NCBI GenBank assembly: GCA_016508695.1
Contig: VNKQ01000010.1
Location: 62,001 to 126,000, forward strand
Direction: 5' to 3'
DNA from: Hyphodiscus hymeniophilus
Lineage: Eukaryota > Ascomycota > Leotiomycetes > Helotiales > Hyphodiscaceae
DNA length: 64,000 nucleotides
Position 1 is the stretch's first letter. The number at the start of each line of letters is the position of its first letter. The notes below the pieces were generated by a model that was not told where the DNA came from, did not search any database, and saw only the letters and a list, made by a program, of their open reading frames with translations. A program made the translations under genes and the position numbers. This document shows positions 33,900 through 47,359 of this stretch, piece by piece.

Positions 33900-36800
33900 A
33901 ATCCGACGAACTAAATATCCCTAGCTAGTTGTTTATATAGTACCCTTAACTTATTTGCGAATATAAGTGTGTATTAAGCCCTTTTACTATCTTTTCTTAG
34001 TTATTAATAAGCTTCCGGTTAATATCTATAGTTCGCAAAGAATAGTAATATCCTAATAGGCTCGCTTTTCGAGCTATTATATATAAATTCTACAATTAGT
34101 AATAGTTTTACCTAGTTGTTTTACTCTTAGTTTATATAGCTTTATAAGTATTATTCTAAAGTCTAGTTTAATCTTTCCGTCTATCCGTCTATTTGTAAGT
34201 AAAATGCTATAAATAGTTTGTAATTTACTCTTAGCTATATTATTAGTAATAACTAAAACTTAGAAGTAAACAACTTGTCCTTATTTAACGTGATTTCGTC
34301 TAGTAGACTATATTAGCTAATAACTATTTTAACAAATATATATATAAGTTCTATTATATTACTTCCTTTCTTATAAGGTACAAAGTATCTATACTTGGTT
34401 AGTCGGTTAATAACTACTTAAATAAAGTCGTAAACGACGTTTGTTATTAGTTCTTTAGATAGTAGTAGTTTGACTATAAAATTAAAGGCTATTAATTTCT
34501 ATGCCTTTCTAGGTACTAGGGCTAGTTATAATAGCCTATATAGTATATATCGATTCGGCTTACTCTTATTATACAAATCGCATTCTAAGACTTCTTTCTT
34601 TATTACTTTCCTTATCTCTAGAAAGTAGTAATCTCGTAATAATCTTTTAAGGGTTCTATTAATACCTTAGTATCTATAGGCTACCTGGCTAGTAATAAGT
34701 ATTATATATGAACAAACTTATTCTTTAGTCTTACTAGAATATATACTAATCCCTTATACTATAATATCCCTTAATAGTTTACGTAAAAGTCCTTCGTTAA
34801 GTTTTTAAGGATTTTAATAGCGTATTCGTCTTATTAATATATTACTTTAATTTGTACTTCCAAATCCTTATCTTTTATAATAAAGATTATAGTTAAGAGT
34901 TTATAATTATACTTTATATTTCTATTAATTTCTTTAAGTATTACGCGGGGCCTTTCTATTAGCTTGCCGCTATACTCTTATTAGTAGCTTAGCGTGTCTA
35001 CTCTTGCGTTTTCTAATTCTTTTTAATATAAGATAGTAAAGTTATATACCGAGAGTATTTCTAATTATTTAACTTATCTTCTATTAAGGATCTTTATTAT
35101 AGTAAAGGTTATAAGGTTTTTATAGTCCGTCTATACCTAAACCTAGTATTCTAAGCCTTTTAAGTATATTCTCTACTATTCGAACGCTACGATAATAGTA
35201 AGTAATTCCTTATTATAAACGTTATAGTTTAACTTTATTAGTAAGAGTTTTCGTAAATAATATACAATTAGTCTAAGCTTTCCTTTATTATTAGACTAGC
35301 TAATTACTACTCTAATAGCAAAATCGGACGCATTTGTTTTTAAGATCGTCTTTCGTTTTAAGTTAAATATAGTAAAGATAGGGGCTAACGCGAATTGTGC
35401 CTTAAGTTTATTAAAAGCTTATTAGGCTTCTTTAGTCTATTCCTACTTTCTATCCTTTTATATAAGTTTAGTAAGTAATTTTACTATTATTAAATAGTTT
35501 AAGATAAATCTTTAGTAAAAGTTAGCGAACCTTAAAAAGGACTAAACTTCTTTAATAATTTCTAGTTCCTTTTATTCGATTATAACTCTTACTTTCTCCG
35601 GGTTTATTCTTATCTTATTACGTTTAATAACGAATTCTAAAAAGGTTACTTTTCCTTTATAAAACTTATATTTCTTTAGCTCTAGTATAAAAGGTATTTC
35701 TATAAGCTTTGCGAGGACTTTCCTTATATATTCGATATATTCTACTTTGTTTTTAGAGAATATTAGGATATTATTTAAGTATATAACGACGAAGATATTT
35801 ATATATTTATATAAAGTATTATTAACTAATTATTAGTATAATATAAGTATATTAGTTAATCCGAATAATATAACTATATATTCGTATAGTCCGTATTATA
35901 TCTTAAACGCTATCTTCTATTCTTCTCCTAACTTAATATATATAAGGTTATAAGCTCCTTATATATCTAAGTAAGTAAAGTATCGCATTTATTTTAATTT
36001 ATTGTATAACTCGTTAATTAAGAGTAGTAAATACTAATCTTTAACTATAATATTATTAAGTTAATAATAGTCGATATAAGGTCTTAACTTTCCGTTTTTC
36101 TTTAGTATAAATAAAAGTAAACTTGCTACTAGTAATATAAACAGTCTTATAAATCCCTTTTTTAAATTTAAGTCGATATACTCCTTATATATAATTAATT
36201 CCTTTACTAATAACTAATAGATTAGTCTAAACGTAAGACTCTTTCTTAGCTCGATAAGTATCTTATAATCTTATAACTTATACTTTAAAAGGGCCTTATC
36301 GAGAAAGGCTTCCTAAAATAAAAACTTGTATTTCTTATATACTACTAGTATTTGCTTTAGTATAAAGGCCTAAGCTTAATCCTTTAAACTTAAAGTAGTC
36401 GTATATAACTCTTTTTAGTTAGGAGATTTATTATCTCCTTAAAGTATTTTATTATTATATTAATATAAATATTAGCTTAGAGTAATACTTCTCTATTTCT
36501 AGTTAATTAGCGGATTATAAAGTTAAAGCTAAAGTATACTAAGAATTATTGTATAAGTTCTTATAATAACGAGATTAAGTTAAATCTCTTTAGTATATCC
36601 CTTTATAGTTTTTATCTAAAGACGTTTAGTTTTATAAGTTACTATTCTCTTATTAAACCTAATTGTCTCTTTATTAATAATACTTAAATTATACGGGTCT
36701 CGCTTCTTAAGAATTCCGAATTTATTTATAGCTACTTTTATATTAATAAAGTTACTTATTACTCCCGAGTTTATTATTACTTACAAAGAGTATCCGTTAA

Positions 36801-38850
36801 GACGAATTAAGAGTAAGAGCTATCGTCTTACTCTTATTATATATAATCGTTTGTTATATAAGTTCTTAGGCTTTTTATAGCGTTTTAGAAGTAGCCTTTT
36901 TCCTTTAGTGCCTCTTAGTTTTTTAATAATTCGCTATTTAATTTTTATAATAATTTAAATAAAAAGTCCGTTTATAATCTCTTTAATACGATTTCTAGCT
37001 AATAGATAGGTTTTATTCGTTATAGAAACCTTTTATAGTCTATTTTTAAAAAGTAATAAACGAGACAACTATTTATATAATAAGTGCTTTATATTAGTTC
37101 TCTATATTAAGAGTAATCGGTCCTCGTAACGTTATCCTTTTCCTTTATATCCTTTATTACTTTTTATATCCTTTCTTTTATAACGCTTAATACTTAGATT
37201 GTTTTAGTTAGTTTTAGTTTATAATTAATATTTTCGGATAATTTATTATAATACTACTAACTTTTAGTAACTCGGGGTACTAAAATAGTTATAGCTTCCT
37301 TTATTTGTATAACAATAGCTTCTTTAAGGTAGCGGAGCTTTAGCTAGTATAATATAAGCCTATTTAGTCCTTCTTCTTAATATTCTAGTACGCCTATATT
37401 CCCGATTCTTACTTATTCGGTCTATTATCTTACTTCTTTTATTTATTCTTTTCGAAACTCTATTTCTAGTTCTTATACTATTTTAATTCTCGACAAAATA
37501 TAATACTAAAGGAGTTCTTTTTAAGTAAGTTCCTTAAGTATCTTTTCTTACTCTTATAGCTTTTTCTTATATATTACCTTTATATATAGTTTTATAATCG
37601 GGTATTATTTTATAATCTTTATTAAAGTTATATATTAAGAGTTACTAGGACTAATAGTCTTAAGAATAACTTTATAATAGTATTTCGTAATAGGTTCGAT
37701 ATCTTCTTTAAAGGACGATTCTTTTATAATCTATATTTCGCTATCCTTATTATTAATACTAATCTATTTAAATTCTTTTGTAATCTCTTCTTAAGATATC
37801 TCTATAAATAGTAATTATAATATAGCGTATAACTATATAGGCCTATTATCTTATTCTTTTTTGTAGATAATAATAGTAATTGTTTCTTTTCTCGGGTTTT
37901 TATTCTTAAATCCGCTACGAGATTTGCTTTTTCGTTAAGCTTCTCTTTGGGTATTTTCTTTAATATAGTAATTCCTTACTATATAGCCTATCTTATTATA
38001 GTTAAAACACGTGCGTTTTTCTATATATTTCTATTTACTTTTAAGGGAGAGTTTTTTCCTTACTATAGTATTAAGCTTTATAAGTTCCCTATAGCTTTAA
38101 CGTTTATATTTCTATTATAGTCGTTAATATTTAGGATTATAAAAGCCTTTTTTTTCTAAGCTTCTTTTATAGAGTTAGTTATTAATTCGATAAGCTAGTT
38201 TTATTATTTTAAGTATTAAGTCGGGTTTGTCTTCTTTAACTAGCTTGTCTTTAACTATATCTTTAAGTCCTTAGTAATACTAGGCTTTAAGTATATTATT
38301 ATTCTACCCGGTTCGAATTGCGTATCTTTAAAACTCGGACGTATAATTAGTTATAAACCTTTACTACTTAAGGACTTAAATAGTTTGTTTAGCTTATTTT
38401 ACCTTATCGATTACTTTAAATATTATCCGAAAGATTAATATAAAACTTAGTAGCGACCTAAATAAGTTTTAAGTATCTTTTTTTATAATTATAATAATAG
38501 CTCTTTAGTCGTTAGTATTAACTATATAGTCTTTAGCGTAGCCTTTAATCTAATTAAGTACTTCTTTTTCTAGTTTTAAGATTATAAATAAGATTCTCTT
38601 TATATCGGACTTAAACCTATCCTTATTAAAAGTAAAGTAAAGTTTTACTTAAAGAATAAATCCCTTAAGTTTGTTTTGTTCTTTATTATATATATCTAGT
38701 AATAAAATCTTAATATCCTTATATAACTCTCTTACTAATACTAGTAGTAGTATAGGTATACTTCCTAATATACTTCTTAATATAAGCGTAACTACCCGTA
38801 TACTATTCGATACTTCTCCTTTAATAGATATTATTAGTCTTTAATATAAT
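33900..38850 (-). pseudogene. Decayed gag-pol of the nested Ty3/Gypsy element
   Basis: This is a minus-strand polyprotein remnant with many in-frame TAA/TAG codons. Recognisable parts are the zinc knuckle (C-F-N-Y where C-x2-C is expected, His to Tyr), protease, reverse transcriptase (FVVIYLNNILIFSKNKVEY), RNase H region (roughly 34.9-35.3 kb, weak) and integrase with an HHCC-like start near 34590-34650. The catalytic Asp residues of protease and reverse transcriptase are both replaced by Asn through GAC-to-AAC type transitions, so it cannot be functional. Boundaries are approximate. Confidence 0.8.
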
Positions 38851-38885
38851 ATATACTTTGGCGATTATATAGTTAATACTTAAAG

Positions 38886-39291
38886 TATAACAAACCTCGC
38901 TACCTAGTATTAGTCTTATAAGCAATTAGATTAGGTTAAGTAATTAGGGAAGTTATCGTAGTTAAAGTAAGTATAACCTTTATAATTACTAAGTATAATA
39001 TAAAGATATTATATTTAAGTTAAGTATAAAGCTTTTATTTACTAAAGAAATACTATTACTTATACAAAACCTTCGCTATCTTAGAGTCTTTAGCTAAAGA
39101 GTCTAGAGTCCTTATCTTAAGAAGTCCGGAGTCCTTTATAATAAGAGTCTACGAATAGTTCGGGACTCCTCGCTTATAAGACTTTATTACGTAATGCGAA
39201 ATAGCTTTTTACTCTTATAATCTCTACTCGTAGTTCTCTTATAACCTGGTTATCGAGCCTTAGGCCACGAGCTATTATATGCTTTGTAACA
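38886..39291 (-). repeat. 5' LTR of the nested Gypsy element
   Basis: This is the 406-bp partner of 32561-32966; it ends TTTGTAACA and is somewhat less mutated at its right end. The duplication ATATA follows. Confidence 0.9.
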
Positions 39292-40837
39292 ATATAGCTT
39301 GTTATGCTTACGTTTTAAATATTGTTACTTAAGATATATTAAAATTTATTATAAAGAACGAATGGGATTCTTTTCAAGATATAGAAGCTATAAGGGCTTT
39401 AAAAGCTAATATAGAAGAAGGTGAAATATCAGGTAAGTTATTATTATAATATATTTTATAATTTATTTACTAATATTATTTAGAGTTTTCTATTTGGAAA
39501 AAACTCCGATTAATAATTATTGCGTTTAAATACGGCCAAGAGAATAAGCGTGACTTATTAGCTCAAATTAAGGCGCTAAATATAACGGAATATACTCTTC
39601 CTCAACTTGGTAAGTAAATATAGTTTTATAATATTTATTTATTTATTTATTTATTTATTTATTTTGTTTATTTTTTTAAATTTATATTTATATTAATTTA
39701 TTTTTAAACTTATTTATAAATAGATAATACTACTCGATGGTCTTCGACTTATAATATGATTAATAGCTTTATAAACCTTTATAAACCTATTGATATAGTT
39801 ATAAGAACCTCGAGTAATAAAGCCTTTAAGAATCAAAGGTTATTAATTTCCGAATCGGAAATTAGTTATTTAAAAGATACTTTAAAGATTGTTAAAGTAT
39901 TTGTTAAAGCTACAAATAAGTTACAAGGAGAAATATACCCTACAATATACTATACTATTCCCTTAGTATATAGAATATATAATTCTTTAAATAAAATAAG
40001 AGAAGAATTAAAAGTAAGTTTTGTTTTAATTAAAATTTAACTTATTATATTTATTAATAATATTATAGGACCAAAGAATATTTATTAATGCTATTGATAA
40101 AGGCATTAGTAAACTAAGAAAATATTATCCAAAGAATTCTCTTATAAGCTCTAAAAATAAGGCTTTATATATTAGTTTAATTCTAGACCCTAGAATCAAA
40201 CTAGAAGGGCTTTCTAATTTAAGCTTTTTATCCGGTCAAATAAGCGATATTAGAACTCTATTAGAGTCGGAATATAATTTGTAAGTTTATATTCTTTTAT
40301 TATATTTATATACTCATTATTATTTAGTGAAAAGCTTGATTATTTTAATCGTTTACCAGAACCTTTACTTAGTACTAAAAGGTTAAACTTATATAACGAA
40401 GATTCGGACGACGACCTTTATATAAGCGAATTAGAAGACAAATCACAAAACGAGTTAATTGATTACTTAAATGAAAGAAGGCAAAATAAATTAGTAAGTA
40501 ATTTAAAATCAATTTTATTAATATTAATAAACTAATTATATTTTAGACTAACCCATTGGACTACTGGAAACTAAACTAGGGTAACTTTCCTGTCCTAGCT
40601 ATTATTGCTAGGCGGTATTTACAAATTCCGGCTACTAGTACTTCTAGTAAAAGGTTCTTTTCTCAAGGAGCTTTAAATATAACTAAATTAAGGAATAGAC
40701 TTAATAAGTCTACCTTTAATATAATTGTGTGTTTAAAGAGTTGGGGTATAATAAACGACGATATAGAAGGAGAAGATAAGAAGGTTATAAAGGAGTATAA
40801 GAATAAAAATCAAGAAGAGGCTTTATTTGTACTTTAA
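39292..40837 (+). pseudogene. hAT transposase, C-terminal part with dimerisation domain
   Basis: This is the continuation of the transposase after the nested insertion, starting ACYAYVLNIV (zinc-ribbon/insertion region) and running through short introns. The C-terminal hAT dimerisation domain is well kept at about 40560-40740: NFPVLAIIARRYLQIPATS followed by SSKRFFSQGALN and RNRL. It ends at TAA 40835-40837. A TAA within the ILKF region corresponds to an ancestral CAA. The uninterrupted frame at 39756-40040 is one exon of this gene. Confidence 0.85.
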
Positions 40838-40840
40838 AGT

Positions 40841-41082
<242 letters not shown>

Positions 41083-41365
41083 ATTAGTTATAAAGAGGTT
41101 TTTTTTATAAATTTATATTAGAGATAATTATATTTCCTTATATATATTTAAATATATATTTAATATTTAATATATATTTATATTTAATTTTATATTAAAG
41201 AAAATAAATCCTTATACAAAATAATCAAATAATCAAAATAATCAATTGATTATATATTTTGATAATCAAATCAAATCAACCAAATCATGTAATCAAATCA
41301 AATCAAATCAAATCAATTATATAATCAATTATAATTGATTATATTGATTATTTTGTGCCACACTG

Positions 41366-41373
41366 GCCGAATC
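41366..41373. repeat. 8-bp target site duplication of the hAT element, right copy
   Basis: GCCGAATC is identical to 30755-30762 and directly follows the terminal CACACTG. Confidence 0.92.
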
Positions 41374-41754
41374 AAAGGAGAAACAAAAACTCCCATATTA
41401 AAAATGAGTCTTCGTTGTAGAATTAAATTACTACCACCGTGCTTACGCTCGGGATTTTTTTTCCCTTTTTAAGAGGGCTCTATCAGAGCACACTTTTTAT
41501 ATGGGTGATTTTCAGCAGATGACTTGTAAAGAAAGGTATTAGAAATCACGGCCAGTTCCTCTATCTTGTAAATTTGCAATATTCGATCGTCAAGGACACA
41601 TCTCATGCATAGAATTGTATTCGTATTAGTATCATATCCGGTTAAATCAGGAGAGCCAGATTCGGCTTCTAGTTTCGAGGTTTGCCATTTCATTTTGATT
41701 CATCGATACAGGGTAGCTAGCTCAATACGAACACGACCTTTATTTAAGATACAG
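41374..41754. other. Short intergenic region, hAT element to Fungal_trans_2 gene
   Basis: This 380-bp stretch at the 3' side of the regulator gene has normal composition. An antisense open frame at 41469-41802 has no domain. Confidence 0.45.
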
Positions 41755-43819
41755 TTAATGTGTATCCGAACGGCGGGATCCCAACTCGCTAATATCAGGT
41801 AGTCTTACTGTGTGCACCTCGTCTATCCACATTACAGAGCGTATTTGCCGATGCGCCTCTGCCCACGTGGTGATGTTTCTTCGACGGAAGGCATCCCCTA
41901 ATTCCGCGACATACCATGCTCGATCGATCTCAGAGCGAGCTTCGATGGCACCCATGAAATTCATCCAGAGCCTCAAGAGCGTCAAGCCTTGCCAGGAGTC
42001 AGTCCCTCTAATCAAATACTTCAGCTTCCTCACTTGAGTATCCAATATAATCGGGTAGATTCCGAAATCTCGCAGAATCTGGGCAAAGTAGAGTACGAGT
42101 GATAACTTGAGAGCTTCATGGATGGTGTATCCGGGTGAGTCTAGGTCTTCCTCTATAGACTGCACTTGGAGCAGGCGGTAAATAAGAGGCTGAATATGTT
42201 CTGTAATAAATGCAATATCAACAAAGACTCTTCTGTTCGTTTTCAATAGTGTACTTTGGAAGAAGGACGACAATTTGCTTGTGTCGTAGAACAAGTCGAC
42301 TATCGGCTGCCATGCAGGCAATCGATCCTTTAAAACTCGTGTAATTTGACTGATTTGCGTAGTAGGGGTATAGTCGATGTCCCACGATGGATGTGGCGAG
42401 ACGACCGGAAGAGGTAAAGGGAAGGCGGGTTTAGTGTTTAACAGATATGCTGCTATGATATCAATCCTTTGGCGGATATGAGCCTATGTCCAAGAGCGGT
42501 AGATACATCATGACATGTTGTCTGTGAGAGCGAAACTCACCACGACAAAGCAGCTCGTACAGCGGGGCTGGTGCGCAGCGACTCAAGCCCCCGCTGTTCG
42601 TGAGAGGCGTTACCACCTAAAATCAAGCTCCCTCGCAGTTCGATAAGGTGCAATAGCCCGTTGAGATGGTGATTCCATGCAAGAACGTCATGAAGCATAG
42701 TCTGTACAGGAAGGTATCAGAATATTAATACAATTCCAAGAAACTCCAACACGTACTGAGTGGCAGGCCATGGCAATGACAGTTCCAATTGTTCCGTCAC
42801 TAGTCGCGGTGAGAGGATCATTCAATCTTTCATTCACCAGCTTCAGTGCACGTGAATGGTGCACCAGAGCCTGAGGCAGACCATACAGTACTTGCCTACT
42901 GCCCGGGGGAATTCGATGGTGAATTTGCATTAGCATATTGGCAATGAATTGGTGAAATGCAGTCACATCGCTCAGAGCGATCGGAAACCAAGCGTCTCGG
43001 TATGGCTTCAGGTTGATGCCTTCCTCCAAGAATACTACATTCAACAGATCAGTACGGAAAGACAAACCAAACTTCTCGTCTGCCAGGCTTACTATAATCC
43101 AACAGACGTCTTGTCGCGCAATCGAGCTCAAATGGGTACTTGATGAAGGGATCTAATCGGCCAGCACCTAGCGTGGAGAGCTGAGGAGCATGGGATTTTG
43201 TGCATATTGGAGAGTCATTTCCGCTACAGGTAACTATACCATTGCTCCCAGCACTGACAGTCCGTGCATCTTTAGAAATGGTGGTCGCATGGGCGGAAAC
43301 TCGAAGGTGTTGTGGCATAGCATTGCCAGGACTATCAATAACAACCACAGCAAAGGGACAGTCTGACGTAGCACCACGAGTGGCCGCAACGTCGAACTCG
43401 GATAGCTCGTCTTTGAGCGGAGGCTGGAGCCTCTTCAGCTTCCGTCTGTATCTTTCTCCGCGTCTCGCCTTGCCAATGTCTCGCATCACATGTTTTCGCA
43501 CGAATCTTTTCGTTTCCCGATCATTTGCGGTTGGCCCGGAAGCGACAAACGCAAATGCAGGCGTTTTGTTTGCTACGGCCAGAGCACGATTAGCAGAGTC
43601 GAACACGTTAACTGCTTCGTCCCTATCTGCACCGTCTCCTGAGCCTCGAGAGCCTGACGGGCTAGAGCATGTCTGAGCATTGGCCCTTGGTCGAGTCGAT
43701 CGTGGCTGCATATCAGATATCAATCCGTGTAATGTAATACTTGTGGCATTGATAAGGGTTGTTCGTGAATCCGTCAGACTGGCTTGTTGACACCATTGTC
43801 CATAGTCGGCCACGGCCAT
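41755..43819 (-). CDS. Fungal-specific transcription factor domain protein (Fungal_trans_2 family)
   Basis: This is a predicted regulator of 625 aa. The exons are 43093-43819, 42757-43034, 42541-42701 and 41755-42466, all in frame. The N-terminus contains the family signature FAFVASGP (residues 89-96), then RKHVMRDIGKARR (108-120), the motif of regulators that lack an obvious Zn2Cys6 cluster in this region. The middle carries DPFIKYPFELD, FHQFIANMLMQI, RGLESLRTSPAVRAAL and W-I-D-I-I-A-A-Y, which mark the Fungal_trans_2 domain. The last intron needs a 3' splice site 17 nt beyond the first AG to keep frame. No DNA-binding zinc cluster was found, so it may act as a partner protein. A start at 43711 (MQPRSTRPR) is an alternative. 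Confidence 0.8.
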
Positions 43820-45187
43820 TTATCTCGTAAATCAGACGCTTCCGCAAACTAAAAACGGTAATCACTCGCTAACCAGTAGGTCTTATTGGCTCAGGAGTTG
43901 TCGACGGTCTAATTGGGTCGGTAGTGGATTAGTATAGTAGGGGGTCAAGTGATGTTTTAGTTTGCGATTTGGCTTATTAATTGATAATGTGATTAATGCA
44001 GGAGTTCGCTTATCCGAGGCCGGCGGACGAGTAGGAGGATGTTGATCCTCCTCTTGCGGAGTGTTACAAGAGGGACGGTCTTTCGCTGTGCCTGGTTACG
44101 TAAACCAACGGGAGTGGGCATGCAGAAACATACGGCACCATGTATCCATGTCTACGCGGCAGACCTCATGAATACCACTGGGCATATGTAACTGGAGAAG
44201 GAAGGCGGAAACGTAGCACTCGTTTCGTCCTTCCTTGCGCGGACTGAAAGTGACTAACTCAATCGTTGCTGCCCTTACTTTGGGATTACTATAAATCCTC
44301 TTTTACCCCACCAAAAACAATATCTTCAATCTTTCTTTTTCAGCGTATCCTAATATATACTTAGTTGTCTTGGAGAGTAGTACGGCGGCAGGTCACTAGA
44401 TCAAGAATATGATGATTGAGATCTTGGAAATGCCTTTGACGAAGTTGGATTATGAAACTGACGTGACAAAAAGTGGTTCAATAAATCGACTCTTCGTCAG
44501 AAGCTTCCAACCAGTATATCGATCCCTTTCTCTCCAAGCAATTTTGATGGGAATCAAGGTAATTACCAGCATTTCTTCTCAGGTAGTTCAGTTTCTATAC
44601 GGGTCATCCAGTTCGTAGCATGATATGTTACACTAAGATGCATATATTTTGAACCCCACACATGCGTCATCATACCAAAGCAGAGATTCTCTGGCCAAAT
44701 GATCCGGTATAAGTATCAGATGGGAGTGGTGTTACGGAGCAATCTTGACTGGGAAAATGGTGGCCTCGATTGGCTACTGGTTGTCCTTAATTGATGAAAA
44801 CTGGGGCAAAATATCGTTAATAAGTATAGCTAGTTCCAGTTATTCAGGCTGTTAGGTAGGCAGCGCACAACTGACAAGTGCATTTGTAGTTATTACTGGA
44901 GAATTAAGGTAGAGTTAAAATCCGTTGTTACCAAGCAGTCCCAATTGGGCAAATGGTGTGTTGTAAGTGGAGCCCAACGCTACTCAGAGAAACTGTGGCG
45001 GGCGGTTTCTTGGGAACATCAATTCATGCGATCGTGCTTTATAAAATTTGATTCTGTTAACATTTAATATTTAACAAACTGTCTACCCAAGGGTGAAAAT
45101 GGACAACAACGCATCCACCTTTTCTCTGCTCTATACCTTCTTGAATTTAAAAATCTATCTTAGAATATCCAGCCAAATTTCTGCAGA
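43820..45187. other. Divergent intergenic region, regulator / short-chain dehydrogenase
   Basis: This 1.37-kb region has promoters at both ends. The open frame at 44409-44618 and the frame starting at 45093 show no domain; the latter runs out of frame into the dehydrogenase exon. Confidence 0.45.
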
Positions 45188-46094
45188 ATGCCTTCCTACG
45201 CAGTTATTGGAGCCTCGCGAGGCTTGGGTGTCAGTCACAATAATCCTAGCTGGTTTTCCTGCTGCTAACAAATGTATAGTTCGAGTGGTTGCGCCAACTC
45301 AGCAGTGTTGCCGGAAACACCGTCGTTGGTAGTGTGCGGGACGTTCGGGGTACTCAGGAGAAGCTGAAAGCGGCCAACATCACCAATGTCACTCTACTAT
45401 CTGCTGAGATGAAAGACTACAAGTCGCTGAATGCCATGGCCGCAGAAGCTGCCAAGGTGCTCCCTAATGGCCTGGACTATCTCATTGTCAACGGTGCCTA
45501 CCAGCCTCAAGAAAGCTTTCCTCTACCGCCTACTGCCTTTATTGGAAAGGAAGACCTTTTACGCGATGACATGCTGGAGTCTTTGGAAGTCAATGTTCTT
45601 GGCCCTATGTACTCCATCAATGCTTTCTTGCCGTTGCTCCGCAAGAGCAGCATCAAGAAGATCATCGTAATCTCTACCGGCATGGCTGACCCCGACCCGG
45701 TTGTACCATCCGGAGCTGCTTTCGGCGTTCCCTACGCTTCGATCAAGGCTGCTCTGAACATGGTTGTTGCCAAATATGCTGCAGAACTACAACCAGAGGG
45801 CATCACTGTCCTTGCCCTCAGCCCCGGTTTGGTCAACACCGCAGAGAAGGCCCGTAAGTCAACCTGCATTCTAACTATTTATTAAGGGTTCTGACTAAAA
45901 GTTATATAGCTACGCCCGAAGGAATGGCAATGTATGGAGCGATGGTCCAGACATTTCAGACCCTGTACCCGAAATTCCAAGGCCCAATCTCGCCAGAAGA
46001 GAGTGTCACTATGCAGGCAAAGGTGATCGAGAAACTTGGCATGGCAGAAACTGGTCAATTCTTATCGCACTACGGAAACAAGCAATGGCTATGA
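45188..46094 (+). CDS. Short-chain dehydrogenase/reductase (classical SDR, C-factor-like)
   Basis: This is an NAD(P)-dependent oxidoreductase of 266 aa. The exons are 45188-45229, 45280-45853 and 45910-46094. The Rossmann cofactor motif GASRGLG is at residues 8-14. The LIVNGAY strand (about 82-88) replaces NNAG, ISTG holds the catalytic Ser region (about 145-148), and the active site YASIK has Tyr166 and Lys170. LSPGLVNT follows, the usual PG motif. The first donor site is GTCAGT; using the GT two bases earlier would break the frame. The protein ends GNKQWL. Its neighbour on the right is an NmrA-like reductase gene, convergent. The substrate cannot be told. Confidence 0.9.
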
Positions 46095-46437
46095 ATGTTG
46101 CAGCCTGTGAAATATTCTGTATATGAGAAAAAATGCCAATGATTTGATTGCTTGAGAGCTTGTCACCTTGAATTACTTGAAATCATGTCTAAGACTATTT
46201 TCATGTTATGTCGCTGCTGGTTATGGTTATAACAGCGGCCTCACTACGTCAAATTCATTAGGAATGCGTTCTTAACCACAGTTGAAATAGCTGGGCCCTA
46301 AGTTTGTGTTTGATAATTTGTTCGGAAGTTTAGAACCAATATGTAGTAGTTATACCAGTTTTCATTAAGGCTCATTGGTTCATTCTTTACATGTACTCAA
46401 TGCATAATTTGTTCTTCAGTGTTCAAAATGATATCGA
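46095..46437. other. Convergent intergenic region, SDR / NmrA-like gene
   Basis: This 340-bp AT-rich spacer contains presumed 3' UTRs only. Confidence 0.45.
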
Positions 46438-47359
46438 TCAGAAAACTTTTACACTTTCGCGGGCGATTTCCATCAAAGTTTTCCTTTTTTGAGTCAGGGA
46501 TCCCCCGGCGTTCCACGTGAGACCATCCTCAAGTAAGCCCGCCCCAGACGCAGCTGACTTTCCATCAACAGCACCAAAGTTCAATATAGCAACAGGAAGA
46601 ACAAACGTCTCCCTCACCTCTCCATTCTTCTTAGCCACCTCTAGCTTTTGCGCAAGTGCTGGGCTTGGCACGTCGATGATAGTAAGTTTTGTCTTGGCGA
46701 TTTCTTCCATAACGTCCACTATATCCTGTCCAGTGTATTTGACTTCAGCAATATGGATTCGTTTGTTCTTGGTTTCTTGCTCGGGCATTTTCAACGCAGC
46801 AATAACGCTCGCGGCAATGAAACTGGTCGAACATCCAGTAGCATGAACGACTCCACCGTCAACAATCATGGCTGTCTTCTTTTCCAGGTCATAAGTTCCG
46901 CGATATCCTTGCATTGCCAGGTCAAGGAACATTCCACAGACAATAGTCGTGAAGGAAAGTGTGTCGCTTGAGTCCCCTGGCTTGTTGAACTCTTCTGCGT
47001 GTTGTACTCGGGGGTTCGATGATCCCATCAATTTCACCGCTGCAGGGTGCAATACATCCAAAGTGAACTCGGATGGGAAAAACCTCCTCACACCGGCTGC
47101 CTTACCTGCCTGGGCCAGGAGCGGGTCGAGAGTGATTGCTGAAACAGAGTTGAGAGCCGATACAATCACCTCAACGCCGTTTAGAGCTGTGATGAGTTGA
47201 TTCTGATCTTCGTAGTCGACTGAGTGAACCTTGGTACTGGAACCCTTGACGATATCACTTGTTGCGCCAGCACGAGTTAAAACCGTGATCTTAAACACAG
47301 GTGAGGTCGATTCCTGTAGTAGACGTAAAACAACCTTTCCCAACTGGCCAGATGCACCG
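46438..47359 (-). pseudogene. NmrA/isoflavone-reductase-like gene, main part, 5' end cut off by an LTR element
   Basis: This encodes a NmrA-like or isoflavone-reductase-like NAD(P)-binding protein. The open frame runs without stops from GASGQLGKVVLRLL (Rossmann GxxGxxG) through FFPSEFTLDVL to RESVKVF. The start codon and first 26 nt are missing here; they are found at 61327-61352 on the other side of a 13.96-kb LTR element. Joining the two parts across one copy of the CACCG duplication gives a seamless N-terminus (MGFTKVALAGASGQLG) and a 315-aa protein of normal length. The frame therefore remains intact although the gene is split. The frame extends leftward into LTR sequence without a nearby ATG. 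Confidence 0.9.
47355..47359. repeat. 5-bp target site duplication of the large LTR element, left copy
   Basis: CACCG here is repeated at 61322-61326. One copy belongs to the coding sequence of the NmrA-like gene. Confidence 0.9.

Larger units (their letters stand above)
32561..39291 (-). mobile_element. Ty3/Gypsy LTR retrotransposon nested in the hAT element, RIP-decayed
   Basis: Two 406-bp LTRs (32561-32966 and 38886-39291) flank a 5.9-kb interior whose coding strand is minus. Reading from right to left there is a gag-like region, a degenerate CCHC zinc knuckle near 37955-38020, an aspartic protease near 36700-36790 (NSGVISNFIN, where Asp has become Asn), reverse transcriptase with YLNNILIF near 35760-35790 (YLDDILIF mutated), and integrase near 34240-34650 (ITNVVYDFI, LTKYRYFVPYK, KLFTSKF). 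This is the Gypsy order. A purine-rich tract abuts the left (3') LTR. Stops and D-to-N changes are all C-to-T / G-to-A. Confidence 0.9.
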
